From assembly GCA_002027195.1 (NCBI GenBank), contig MWJO01000001.1, positions 1 through 64,000 of the forward strand: 64,000 bases of DNA, given 5' to 3'. The DNA comes from Streptomyces sp. GKU 895 (GTDB taxonomy: Bacteria > Actinomycetota > Actinomycetes > Streptomycetales > Streptomycetaceae). The position numbers and the translations under genes are program-made. The notes below the pieces were generated by a model. That model saw only the letters and a program-made list of their open reading frames with translations, made no database searches and was not told the DNA's origin. Below, in pieces: positions 34,541 to 43,068 of this stretch; within the stretch, counting starts at the first letter, position 1, and every line of letters begins with the position of its first letter.

Positions 34541-34717
34541 ATGTTGGCCATCGTTTCCGCCGTCCTGTTCTTCATCGCGTTCTTGATCAACGCGGCTGAC
34601 ATCTCGACCAACGACACCTTCAGCTCGACCAATGTGATGCTCCTCGGGCTGGCCGTGCTCGCTCTGCACCTCGCGGGCATCGGCAGCGGCTGGTCGCGTG
34701 GCGGCCGCAGACGCTGA
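34541..34717 (+). CDS. Small two-helix membrane protein, 58 aa
   Basis: ATG 34541 follows GAAGGAG by about 9 nt. There are two hydrophobic helices (MLAIVSAVLFFIAFLINAAD and VMLLGLAVLALHLAGIG) separated by a polar loop (ISTNDTFSST), with a basic C-terminus (GGRRR). This type of small conserved actinobacterial membrane protein has no known function. Confidence 0.7.
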   Translation: MLAIVSAVLFFIAFLINAADISTNDTFSSTNVMLLGLAVLALHLAGIGSGWSRGGRRR

Positions 34718-34862
34718 CGCGCAGCTGTCAGGCCATCGGCGTGGGCCGCCCTTGCCCCGGCCAAGCCACAGCCCCCGTTCGCCTTCAGCAAGGCTGCCGA
34801 CACCCGAGCTGTCCACTTGGCCCCCACCTGCCTGTGCTGCGATCGATACAGCGCCGACACGT

Positions 34863-34910
34863 CCGACACCGCGCTAGGCGCGGCCGGTGTCTTCCGTGGC
34901 GCGGTGTCGG
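34863..34910. terminator. Hairpin between convergent genes
   Basis: There are perfect 12-bp arms, CCGACACCGCGC and GCGCGGTGTCGG, with a 24-nt loop. It sits between the convergent small membrane protein gene and the gene ending at 34959. Confidence 0.55.
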
Positions 34911-34958
34911 TGGGTCCTTGCTCAGCCATGGCAGAGGTGCCGCAGGCTTCCGGCCGGG

Positions 34959-35708
34959 TCAGGGCGTGGGCGAGGCCTCGGTGAGTGCCATCCAGTCTCG
35001 GATCGTCTCCTGGTGGGAACCTCTCGCCGTACTCGCAGCCACCGCCTCGGCGTCCTCGACGGAACACGGTGTTCCTGCTCGGGTGAGCAGGACGAGTGGC
35101 CATGCAGGGCCGGCGCCCGCCGGCTCCCCGTCGAAGGCGGTCCAGTCCCAGGGCCCGCCGAACCGCCATGCCCGGCCGACGGCATCGGCGACCTCGTCGC
35201 CCACCTGGAGGGATGCGTATGGGCGCATCAGCAGTTCGAAGGTGAAGGGAATCCCATCGCCTGGGTGGATGGTGTACCCCGAGCCATCAAGATGGCTCTC
35301 GTCCGGGAACTCGCGATAGGACAGACCTCGAGGGAGCACCGTCACGGTCTGGGTGGGATGTGGCAGCCAGGCCGTCTCCAGCGGGGGGTCGTGGTGTTCG
35401 ACGTCCGTCACGTGCACGACGGTGGGCGGCACGCCGACCCGGCAGACGTCTCCCGCCTTCAGCTGTTCGGGCGGCGGGTCCGTTCGAAAGAGCTCAGCCT
35501 CCACCTCAGGTGAGAAGCTCCCGCCGCTGTTCACGCCGAGGGCGACGACCCCGTTCCAGCGTGCGAACTCGTTCTCGGTGTCGATTTCCCACCATGGCCA
35601 TCGCACCGACACGTGATCCCACGTGACGCCCTGCACGACCCTGGTCACCGTGAACGGGCATGCAACCGACAGCACGTCACCGACTCGGAAGTCCCCCTCA
35701 TCGATCAT
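34959..35708 (-). CDS. Hypothetical protein, 249 aa
   Basis: No family recognised. The protein appears beta-rich with two related halves (VGDVLSVACPFTVTRVVQGV and AGDVCRVGVPPTVVHVTDVE). A repeat of the xGDVxxVxxPxTVxxV type suggests an internal duplication of a small barrel. No signal peptide is seen. ATG 35708 is preferred over a longer frame because the extension is Pro/Arg-rich. Confidence 0.68.
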   Translation of the reverse strand: MIDEGDFRVGDVLSVACPFTVTRVVQGVTWDHVSVRWPWWEIDTENEFARWNGVVALGVNSGGSFSPEVEAELFRTDPPPEQLKAGDVCRVGVPPTVVHVTDVEHHDPPLETAWLPHPTQTVTVLPRGLSYREFPDESHLDGSGYTIHPGDGIPFTFELLMRPYASLQVGDEVADAVGRAWRFGGPWDWTAFDGEPAGAGPAWPLVLLTRAGTPCSVEDAEAVAASTARGSHQETIRDWMALTEASPTP

Positions 35709-35874
35709 TCGATCAGGGTAGTCGGGTTCCTTTGTCGGGCCTGCGGGCCACCTGCTGCGCACAGGGGGCCAACTAGCGTGATCAAAGGCCAACTATCGCG
35801 CACAGTCACACCAGCCGCGGCAGATCACGGTGTCCGAAGCGACATGAAATTCGAACGCATGATCTAATTCCAGT

Positions 35875-36111
35875 ATGGACCTGATCGACTTCCCCGACGA
35901 CCTGGTGCAGACGCAAGCCGCCTGGAACGCCACTTACCAAGCACTCGCCGCGCCCAGCCCCCGCAACACCACCACCCTGCGCCGCCGCCTGCTCCTCCTG
36001 TCCGTACGGCTGTGGTGGCACCCGTACTGGGAGACCGTCCCCTCGGTACCAGCGGCACGGTCCGAGCTCCGCGACCTCGCCCGCGCACACGCAGCCGTCC
36101 GGGTCGCGTGA
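35875..36111 (+). CDS. Small hypothetical protein, 78 aa
   Basis: This is a short helical protein (MDLIDFPDDLVQTQAAWNAT, then RRRLLLLSVRLWWHPYWETV). Trp-Trp-His-Pro-Tyr-Trp and an Ala/Arg-rich helix end it. Similar small proteins are frequent in Streptomyces accessory regions; function unknown. ATG 35875 is the first start after a clear AT-richer spacer. Confidence 0.6.
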   Translation: MDLIDFPDDLVQTQAAWNATYQALAAPSPRNTTTLRRRLLLLSVRLWWHPYWETVPSVPAARSELRDLARAHAAVRVA

Positions 36112-36177
36112 CCGGTCCCCCCCGGTCGGCCGGAAGCGCGAAGTCGAACGACACCGGCGTCGTGCAGGCCGACGCAG

Positions 36178-36423
36178 GTGGCGATCAAGTACGCGTTACC
36201 GGTTCGCCGGCCGGTACGCGCCGGCATGGTGGATTGCCGCGGAGGTGTGACGCCGACCCCCGACCAGCTCGCTGCCCTCACGGTCCGGATCAGCGCCGCA
36301 CCGGCCGGCCGCCAGTGGTCGACGCTGCTGTCCACTGCTCCTGGAGGAGTTGCGGTCACGTTCTCGGTGGCTGCCGAGGCCGGATCGGCGATGAGGCGGG
36401 CCATGCCGGAAGCCTCGGCCTGA
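36178..36423 (+). CDS. Possible 81-aa protein or gene fragment
   Basis: The middle (VTPTPDQLAALTVRISAAPA, then GRQWSTLLSTAPGGVAVTFS) has plausible coding composition. The first 20 residues are basic and atypical. No family or clear ribosome-binding site. It may be a fragment. Confidence 0.3.
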   Translation: MAIKYALPVRRPVRAGMVDCRGGVTPTPDQLAALTVRISAAPAGRQWSTLLSTAPGGVAVTFSVAAEAGSAMRRAMPEASA

Positions 36424-36564
36424 TCGACGACGGGGCGTTGCGTAGAGGGCTCCCCTACGCTCCCTCGGCTGTCCTCCGCTGGGGCATGTGAACTGGCGTG
36501 CCCCCGCGTACACGCCGGGGGCGAATGCGGCGCAACACTGCGGGAACGATCTCAGTCGGAAGGG

Positions 36565-36717
36565 TCACTCAGCGAGGTGGCGCTTCCACCAGAAGGGATC
36601 TTGCAGGGTCCGTGCCAAGAAGCGGTCGTCCAGGGGAGCGACCGCTCCGAGAAGTTCACGGCGTGCCTTGCGAGTCATGGCCGAGGCGGCGCCCTGGAGC
36701 AGGGTTCGCGCGTGCAT
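36565..36717 (-). CDS. Small 50-aa protein or C-terminal fragment
   Basis: ATG 36717 opens MHARTLLQGAASAMTRKARR, then ELLGAVAPLDDRFLARTLQD, and ends FWWKRHLAE. The composition is that of a real amphipathic helical protein, and sequence upstream in the same frame (CRATTLWRD) also looks coding. It may be the end of a longer eroded gene. Confidence 0.35.
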   Translation of the reverse strand: MHARTLLQGAASAMTRKARRELLGAVAPLDDRFLARTLQDPFWWKRHLAE

Positions 36718-36860
36718 GTCTCGCCAGAGCGTGGTTGCCCGGCAGTTCGGGCTGCCCGATTTCGGCGCCGGAGCGAAACAGTACGTTGCGGGATGCTGCC
36801 GTCCTGCCCCGGGCGCTTACGGCCGCGGTCCCTGGTTTCCGAGAGCCTGGGATCGGTCGT

Positions 36861-37799
36861 CTACGGTCGCGGTGGGCGCAGGACGGGGATGCTGTCGCGG
36901 AACGCGGTGGCGTGCTTGGCGATTTCTTGGGGGTCTGGCTCCCGTGCGGCGACGCCCAGCAGTTCCCGGTAGTGCTCCTGCAGTTCCGTGAGGGTGTGGA
37001 CGGAGGAAGCGGTGCCGGCGGGGGAGAAGTCGACGCGGACCTCACCGTCCTCGACGACGAAACGGCCCGCGGCGCCACAGGTGCCGCATTCGGCGCGCCC
37101 GCCGCGCAGCACGATCAGGTCGAGGTGGCACATCGGACAGGTGCCGGGCTCCCCCAGGAACCGGACCTCGTCGTGGGGCAGCCCGAGCTGCCGGGCAACC
37201 GCGCCGCCCAGCCGCTCGGCGCGCAGCACAGCCGCCGGGTCGGTGGCTATGCCGCCCAGGCCGCCGGGGGTGGGGACTTCCATCTGGTCGGCGACGGCCA
37301 TGTGCAGGGGGAAGGCCAGGGCGTGCATCGTGGGCAGCGTCAGCGTGCGCCAGTGGGGTGAGGGACAGCCGCCCACGGCGATGAAGCCGGCCACGCGCGG
37401 CTTGAGGACTCGCGGGTCAGGGGCTGTGTCGAGGCCCAGGAGGTCGAGAGGCTGCTCCTGCTCGGTCCGGCCGTGTTGGCGGCGGGCGAGGGCCTCACGG
37501 ACGAAGACCACGTCCGTGCGCGGGCCGAAGGCCCGGTCGATGAGGAGCTTCAACGCTCCCGGCGCGCTGCGGGTGTAGGTGGGGGAGCTGACGATCACGC
37601 CGTCCGCGTCGAGCAGCCGGTCGCAGAACCACGCCGCGTCGTCCGCGGCGTCCGCGGTGGCGGCGGACACCAGGGACAGGTCGGTCAGCCGTACCATCTC
37701 GACGGCTGTTCCCTCGCGCGCGGCCGCGGTGAGCGCGGCCTTCAGCAGCACCTCGGCACTGCCGTCCTCCTGCCCGCAGGCAAGTCCGAGCAGACGCAT
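36861..37799 (-). CDS. NADPH-dependent FMN reductase-like protein
   Basis: The 312-aa protein has a flavodoxin-like fold (RLLGLACGQEDGSAEVLLKA, ADGVIVSSPTYTRSAPGALK, LLIDRAFGPRTD) of the NADPH-dependent FMN reductase family. A C-terminal extension carries two C-x-x-C pairs (CPMCHLDL and CGTCGAAGRF), suggesting a zinc-ribbon. It could supply reduced flavin for the nearby oxidative pathway. ATG 37799 has GAGAGG 8 nt upstream. It runs in the same direction as the hydrolase and monooxygenase genes behind it, 88 bp away. Confidence 0.82.
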   Translation of the reverse strand: MRLLGLACGQEDGSAEVLLKAALTAAAREGTAVEMVRLTDLSLVSAATADAADDAAWFCDRLLDADGVIVSSPTYTRSAPGALKLLIDRAFGPRTDVVFVREALARRQHGRTEQEQPLDLLGLDTAPDPRVLKPRVAGFIAVGGCPSPHWRTLTLPTMHALAFPLHMAVADQMEVPTPGGLGGIATDPAAVLRAERLGGAVARQLGLPHDEVRFLGEPGTCPMCHLDLIVLRGGRAECGTCGAAGRFVVEDGEVRVDFSPAGTASSVHTLTELQEHYRELLGVAAREPDPQEIAKHATAFRDSIPVLRPPRP

Positions 37800-37887
37800 C
37801 GACGACACCTCTCTGTGTTCGGCGGTGGGGCCGTCGCCGGGCCTCGTGGGCTCCGGCGGACCGGTGTGGGAGCGGATGGTGGGGCGG

Positions 37888-38781
37888 TCAGCCGTGCAGG
37901 GTGGCGGCCAGCCAGTCGGCGCTGCGGCTGATGATCTCGGGGAAGTGGTGCGAGAGGATCTCGTAGTGCTGGCCCGGGTACTCGATGAGCTGCTTCGGGT
38001 CGGGGATCCGCTCGTACATCTCGCGGGCCTCCTCGACCGGGGCGACGGTGTCCTTGGAAGCGAGGATCATCAGGACCGGGGCGGTGATGCGTTCGGCGTA
38101 GGCGCGCACCTCCATCTCGAAGATGCGGTCGAGGGTCGAGATGGTGATCTCGTTCCGGAAACTGGGCAGGTCATGGATCATGTTCTCGACGAATTCCAGG
38201 CCCTCCTGGTCGCTGAACATGACCGGGTCCCCGGGTTCCGGGACGCCGTGCAGGCGGATGCTCGCGGCCGGCTCGCCGCGCAGCTGGGCCTGACGGTCGG
38301 TGGGGATGAGCGCTTCCAACTCCGCGAGCGTGTCGGCCGGTTGGAGGGTGCGCGCGCTCCAGCCGCTGACCGGGGGGATGATGCTGACGACGGCCTTGAC
38401 CCGGCGGTCGGTGGCGGCCGTGAAGAGGGAGTTGGCGCCACCGATGCTGATGCCCCACAGGGCGATGCGGTCGGGGTCGATGTCCTCGCGCAGGGTCAGA
38501 TGGGTGATGACGTCGCGCAGGTCGCGGCACTGCTGCCACGGGTCGAACTGCTGACGGGGTTCGCCGTCGCTGTAGCCGGTGTTGCGGTGGTCGTAGATCA
38601 GACAGGCCAGACCGGCGTCGGTGAAGCCCTGGGCCATGGCGAACATGGATTCGGCGGGGCCGCCGAGGCCGCCCTGGAGGATGGCGACGGGCGGGCGTTC
38701 GGGGCCGTCGGTCGGGCGGAACAGTTTGCCCCGCAGGGTCAGTTCGGAGACGCGGAACTCGATGTCCTCGGTGACAGGCAT
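37888..38781 (-). CDS. Alpha/beta hydrolase (FrsA/XynC-like)
   Basis: The 297-aa protein has EFRVSELTLRGKLFRPTDGP, oxyanion region VAILQGGLGGPAESM, nucleophile elbow LWGISIGGANSLF, acid near LMILASKDTVAPVEEA and catalytic His in YPGQHYEILSHHF. This is the layout of large-cap alpha/beta hydrolases related to dienelactone hydrolase and Xaa-Pro peptidase-like enzymes. ATG 38781 follows AGGAGAGACC. It lies between the FMN reductase and FAD monooxygenase genes and likely acts on the monooxygenase product. Confidence 0.88.
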   Translation of the reverse strand: MPVTEDIEFRVSELTLRGKLFRPTDGPERPPVAILQGGLGGPAESMFAMAQGFTDAGLACLIYDHRNTGYSDGEPRQQFDPWQQCRDLRDVITHLTLREDIDPDRIALWGISIGGANSLFTAATDRRVKAVVSIIPPVSGWSARTLQPADTLAELEALIPTDRQAQLRGEPAASIRLHGVPEPGDPVMFSDQEGLEFVENMIHDLPSFRNEITISTLDRIFEMEVRAYAERITAPVLMILASKDTVAPVEEAREMYERIPDPKQLIEYPGQHYEILSHHFPEIISRSADWLAATLHG

Positions 38782-38821
38782 GGTCTCTCCTCGCCGGTGC
38801 GGCTCGTGTGGGGGAAGGGGG

Positions 38822-40042
38822 TCAGGTGTGGCTGACGGGGAGGTCGTCGGGCAGGAAGTCGACGTCGGCGGCCCGCGGGTCGCCGAGGCGCGCAAAATGG
38901 GGAAGACCTCGGCCCGCATTTCGGTCTCGTACTCGGCCACGGCCTCCACCACGGGTGTGTCGCCGCGGGCGGCGCGCTCCAGGGCCCGGGTGAGAGCCGC
39001 GGCGTCGCGCAGTGCGGTGTTGGCGCCGGAGCCGAACGAGGGAGGCATGGCGTGGATGGCGTCGCCGAGCAGGGTGACACGGCCGGCCTGCCAGGGCTCT
39101 GCCGGCTGTAGGTGACGCGTGGCCACCGGGAAGATCGTCGACGCGTCGACGTGCTCGACGAGTTCGGCCAGGGCAGGGTCCCAGCCCTGTACCGCGGTGC
39201 GCATCAGCGCGTGCAGGGATTCGGCGGAGCTGTTCCACAGGTCGGGAGCCCCGGCGGCGACCGGGCTGCCGGGCGGAAGGGCGAGGTTGACCATGATGTA
39301 GGGATCGACGGGATCGATGGGAGCGCCGGGCGCCAGTTCGGCCACCGCCTCGGCGACCGGTCGGCGAGGCCGGTACACGCCGTACGCGAACATCACGCCG
39401 TTCGGCCCCGCGGCGACGGCGAAGCCGTCGAACAGCGCCTCGGGCAGACTCGCCGCCAGATCGTCGGTCAGCGGTGCGACGGAGTACAGGCCGCGCATTC
39501 CGGTGTCCACGACCGAGACGTCGGGCAACAACTGCCTGCGCACGGCGGAGTTGATGCCGTCGGCGGCCACCAGTACGTCCCCGGTCTCGCTCGTGCCGTC
39601 GTCGAGCAGCACGCGCACCTTGTCGCCGTCCGTCTCGAAGCCGGTGACGGTGCTGTCGTAGCGGACGATGTCCTCCAGACCGAGGCCCATGATCTGGCGC
39701 AGCGTGCGCCTGTTGACGGCTGTGTGGGGTCGCCGCGTGTCGTTGGGCGGGCCGATGGTGGGGGCGGGCGCCGAGTTCGCGGGCCTGGTGGTCGAGCAGG
39801 ACCATCACCTCACGGCGCGGCGTCTCACGCGAGGTCTGCATGTACAGCTCGAAGAGGTTGTCCGGCAGGCACTGCTGGAGAGCGCGGCCGCCCGCGCCGT
39901 TCATGTGCAGGCGGTAGCCCGCCCGTCCGATGCCCGGCGCGCTCTCGTGGACGGTGCAGCTGATGCCCGCGCGGCGAAGTCCCTGCGCCAGACAGAGCCC
40001 TCCGATGCCTCCGCCGGCGATCAGGACATGGAACGACGGCAT
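38822..40042 (-). pseudogene. FAD-dependent aromatic monooxygenase, two compensating frameshifts
   Basis: The start (PSFHVLIAGGGIGGLCLAQG, with the FAD GxGxxG motif) is in one frame up to about 39768. The middle (TAVNRRTLRQIMGLGLEDIV, DVLVAADGINSAVRRQLL, GRVTLLGDAIHAMPPSFGSG with the GD motif) is one frame over. At about 38897 the frame returns for the ending RLGDPRAADVDFLPDDLPVS. The family is PHBH-like (UbiH/PHBH), about 400 aa, NAD(P)H-dependent and hydroxylating an aromatic or quinone-like substrate. Compensating shifts within well-conserved sequence suggest base-calling errors. It is divergent from a LysR gene, its likely regulator. Confidence 0.83.
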
Positions 40043-40244
40043 TGTCGCCTCCTTGATGGGCTCGGGAACACCTGCATCGATCGGTGCAGGCCCGAGAATG
40101 CGAACGTCTGGGGTGGCGGCGGTTGGTCTGACACGAGGTCCCGCCGAGCCGTGTCACCACTCTCGCGTCCGCCCAGGGATCAGGGAAGCCGAAATCACCT
40201 ATGCTCGACATAGACAAGGCTGATGATCATTCGAGGTGGGTGCC

Positions 40245-41153
40245 GTGACGCTGGACCTCAACCTGCTGCCGCCGCTGGAGGCGCTCCTCCAGGAGCGCAG
40301 TGTGACGCGGGCCGCACAACGGCTGGGCCTGAGCCAGCCGTCGTTGAGCGCGGCCCTGGCCCGGCTGCGCCGGCACTACGGCGACGAACTCCTCGTCAGG
40401 GTGGGAAACAGCTACGAGCTGACCCCCTTGGCGGAACGGCTGGTGGAACACACCGAGCAGGCCCTGAGCTGGGCGGACCGGGTTCTCCAGACGCGCCCCG
40501 ACTTCGATCCCACGCAGGCCCGGCACGAGTTCACCGTGATCATGGCCGACTGCCAACTGCCCACGTTCGGGCGGGCCTTGGCCGATCTGGTGCGCGCCGC
40601 CGCGCCGAACGTGCGGTTGCGGTTCCAGCACAGCACCGAGCGGGTCGTGCAGCAGGCGCTGGACAACCTGCGCACGGTGGACGCGCTCGTCCTGCCGCAG
40701 GGGATCCTGTCGAACATCCCCACCTTCGACCTGTACAAGGACCGTTGGGTGTGTGTGGTGTCCGCCGACCGGGCGCCGGCCGTCCTCGGGCGGGACGAAC
40801 TGGCCCAACGCCCTTGGGTGTTGCCCTACCGTCACCCGTCGCCTGTCTTCTCGCCGCTGAACCGCCTGCACGCCGAGGGCATCGAACCGCGTGCGGAGAT
40901 CGTCACGGAGAATTTCCTGGCCATTCCCCACCTGGTCGCGGGGACCGACCGGATCGGGCTGATGCCCGAACGGGCCGCGATCCCCAGTGTCTCCGGACAG
41001 CCGATCGCGGTCGTCCAACCCGCTTTCGAGATCGGCCACTTGGTGGAGTCTCTGTGGTGGCATCCGCTCCATGAGCGGGAGCCGGCCCATATGTGGCTGC
41101 GTCGTATCGCCGCTCAGGCCGGCCAGACCGTCGAAAGCGGCCCTGTGGTTTAA
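40245..41153 (+). CDS. LysR-family transcriptional regulator
   Basis: The 302-aa LysR protein has an N-terminal HTH (LNLLPPLEALLQERSVTRAA, QRLGLSQPSLSAALARLRRH) and a periplasmic-binding-like effector domain. It resembles NodD/NahR-type regulators of aromatic catabolism (LRFQHSTERVVQQALDNLRT, VTENFLAIPHLVAGTDRIGL). GTG 40245, with GAGGTGGG about 4 nt upstream, is preferred over GTG 40236. It is divergent from the monooxygenase/hydrolase/FMN reductase genes, which it likely activates. Confidence 0.9.
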   Translation: MTLDLNLLPPLEALLQERSVTRAAQRLGLSQPSLSAALARLRRHYGDELLVRVGNSYELTPLAERLVEHTEQALSWADRVLQTRPDFDPTQARHEFTVIMADCQLPTFGRALADLVRAAAPNVRLRFQHSTERVVQQALDNLRTVDALVLPQGILSNIPTFDLYKDRWVCVVSADRAPAVLGRDELAQRPWVLPYRHPSPVFSPLNRLHAEGIEPRAEIVTENFLAIPHLVAGTDRIGLMPERAAIPSVSGQPIAVVQPAFEIGHLVESLWWHPLHEREPAHMWLRRIAAQAGQTVESGPVV

Positions 41154-41228
41154 ATCTGTAACACCATGCTAGCCTCCGGATGTCCAAATTTGGATTGCTT
41201 TTCTCTCGCATGCCATCCGGAGTGCCCA

Positions 41229-41600
41229 GTGAACATCCTGTTGTGGGTTGTCCAGTCCCTCCTCGCCGCCGCCTTCCTCGCTGTGGGCGCCATGAAGATC
41301 TTCCGGAACAGGACTGAACTCGCGGCCACCTTCGGCTGGGTCGAGCAGTTCTCCGACCCGAGCGTCAAGGCGATCGGCGCCCTGGACGCCCTGGTGGGCT
41401 TCGGCCTGGTCCTCCCAGGCGTCACGGACATCGCCCCGACGCTGGTCCCCTGGGCGGCGCTCGGCGGGATAGCGCTCGCGGGCGGCGGTTCGGTGGTCCA
41501 CCTGCGCCGGTCCGAGCCCCAGCTCGCCGCCGTGAACGTCGTCTACCTAGCTCTGCTGGCCCTGGTCGCCTGGGGCCGCTTCGGCCCGTACGCCTTCTGA
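41229..41600 (+). CDS. DoxX-family membrane protein
   Basis: The 123-aa protein has four transmembrane helices and DoxX-like features: NILLWVVQSLLAAAFLAVGA, MKIFRNRTELAATFGWVEQF, KAIGALDALVGFGLVLPGVT. DoxX proteins are linked to redox enzymes and small electron carriers, though the mechanism is unknown. GTG 41229 puts helix 1 at the N-terminus. It lies behind the LysR gene in the same direction, with 75 bp between them. Confidence 0.83.
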   Translation: MNILLWVVQSLLAAAFLAVGAMKIFRNRTELAATFGWVEQFSDPSVKAIGALDALVGFGLVLPGVTDIAPTLVPWAALGGIALAGGGSVVHLRRSEPQLAAVNVVYLALLALVAWGRFGPYAF

Positions 41601-41675
41601 CGACCCGGGACCGGGCTGGCCACCGTTCCACGGACCGACCTCATTCTCCGGTTCGCCATCGCCGCGGCGGCTCGC

Positions 41676-41701
41676 CCCAGTGGTACCGAGGTACCACTGG
41701 G
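41676..41701. promoter_or_regulatory. 26-bp perfect palindrome upstream of the ABC/two-component operon
   Basis: Arms CCCAGTGGTACC and GGTACCACTGGG flank GA. A second palindrome, CCCTGG-TC-CCAGGG, follows at 41717-41730. Both lie 80-135 bp upstream of the ATPase start. The NarL-type response regulator encoded at the end of the operon is the natural candidate to bind here. Confidence 0.7.
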
Positions 41702-41808
41702 ATGCCGAAGTGTCCCCCCTGGTCCCAGGGATGCGGCCGGTTCCGTTCCTAGCTTTGAGGCATGCGCTCCGGACCGGCCGGAGCGGGGGAGTGGATCGGG
41801 AGCAACCC

Positions 41809-43068
41809 ATGATCGAAGTACGGGAGTTGACCAAACGGTATGGGGACAAGACCGCGGTGGACCGATTGAGCTTCAGCGTGAAGCCAGGTCAGGTCACCGG
41901 TTTTCTCGGCCCCAACGGAGCCGGCAAGTCCACCACGATGCGCGTGATCATCGGCCTGGACGCGCCCACCAGCGGCTCCGCGGCGGTGAACGGCCGCCGC
42001 TACGGCCGACACGCCGCGCCGTTGCAGGAGATCGGTTCGCTGCTGGAGGCACGGTCGGTCCACCCGGGCCGCACCGCCTTCGCCCACCTGATGGCTCTGG
42101 CCCGTACCCACGGGATTCCCCGCCACCGCGTTGACGAGGTCGTCGAACTGGCCGGGCTGCACAGTGTGGCTCACAAGCGGGCCGGGGCCTTCTCCCTGGG
42201 CATGGGCCAGCGGCTCGGCATCGCGGCGGCCCTGCTCGGCGACCCGGAGATCATCATGCTCGACGAGCCGGTCAACGGCCTGGACCCGGAGGGAGTGCTG
42301 TGGGTGCGTGAGTTGCTGTCGGGGCTGGCCGCCGAGGGACGGACGGTGATGCTGTCCTCGCATCTGATGAGTGAGACGGCGCTGATCGCCGATCACCTGG
42401 TCGTCGTCGGCCGGGGCCGGCTCCTGGCGGACACCACGGTCGAGGGACTGATCCAGGAGGTCGGTGGCAGGGGCGTGAAGGTCGCCACGACGGAGCCGGA
42501 ACGCCTGCGCTCGCTGCTGTCGGGGCCGGGCGTCACCATCACGTCCTCGGCCGCGGAGGAACTGGTCGTGGTGGGCGTGGACGCGCGCGGCATCGGCGCG
42601 GTCGCCGCGCGGCACGGGATTCCGCTGTACGAGCTCACCCCGCAGACCATCTCCCTGGAGGAGGCGTTCATGGACATCACCAGCGACGCGGTGGAGTACC
42701 ACAGTGTCCCCGCCGAGACTGCGCCCGGAGGGCCGCCTGATGACCATCACCGTCACGCCGGACACCACGGGCGCCGCACATGCCCGCCGCGACCGGCCTG
42801 CCTACCGCGTCACCGCGCTCGGGGTGTTCCGCTCGGAGTGGGGCAAGTTCTGGTCGCTGCGTTCCAGTTGGATCACCCTGGGCGTCTCTGTGTTCCTGCT
42901 GACCGCCATCGGTGCGATCGCCGCCGCCACGTACAGCCCGGGCAGCAACGGCGGCGGTCCGCCCGGACCGTCCTCCGGCGCCGAGGACGCCGTCAGCGTG
43001 GCCCTGACGGGCCTGACGTTCGCCTCACTCGCCGTCGGCGTACTGGGGGTCCTGATGTCAGCCGGTGA
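41809..43068 (+). CDS. ABC transporter ATP-binding protein
   Basis: The protein has MIEVRELTKRYGDKTAVDRL, Walker A GPNGAGKSTTM, Q-loop LLEARSVHPGR, signature-like FSLGMGQRLGIAAAL and Walker B PEIIMLDEPVNGLDPEG, and ends in the usual C-terminal domain of BcrA/CcmA-type exporters up to about residue 305. The frame as sequenced runs on to 43068 through the next gene and becomes His/Arg/Pro-rich. The natural stop was probably the TGA at 42739 in an adjacent frame (TGATG overlap with the permease), so a one-base indel near 42720-42735 is likely. ATG 41809 has a GGGAG site. Confidence 0.9.
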   Translation: MIEVRELTKRYGDKTAVDRLSFSVKPGQVTGFLGPNGAGKSTTMRVIIGLDAPTSGSAAVNGRRYGRHAAPLQEIGSLLEARSVHPGRTAFAHLMALARTHGIPRHRVDEVVELAGLHSVAHKRAGAFSLGMGQRLGIAAALLGDPEIIMLDEPVNGLDPEGVLWVRELLSGLAAEGRTVMLSSHLMSETALIADHLVVVGRGRLLADTTVEGLIQEVGGRGVKVATTEPERLRSLLSGPGVTITSSAAEELVVVGVDARGIGAVAARHGIPLYELTPQTISLEEAFMDITSDAVEYHSVPAETAPGGPPDDHHRHAGHHGRRTCPPRPACLPRHRARGVPLGVGQVLVAAFQLDHPGRLCVPADRHRCDRRRHVQPGQQRRRSARTVLRRRGRRQRGPDGPDVRLTRRRRTGGPDVSR

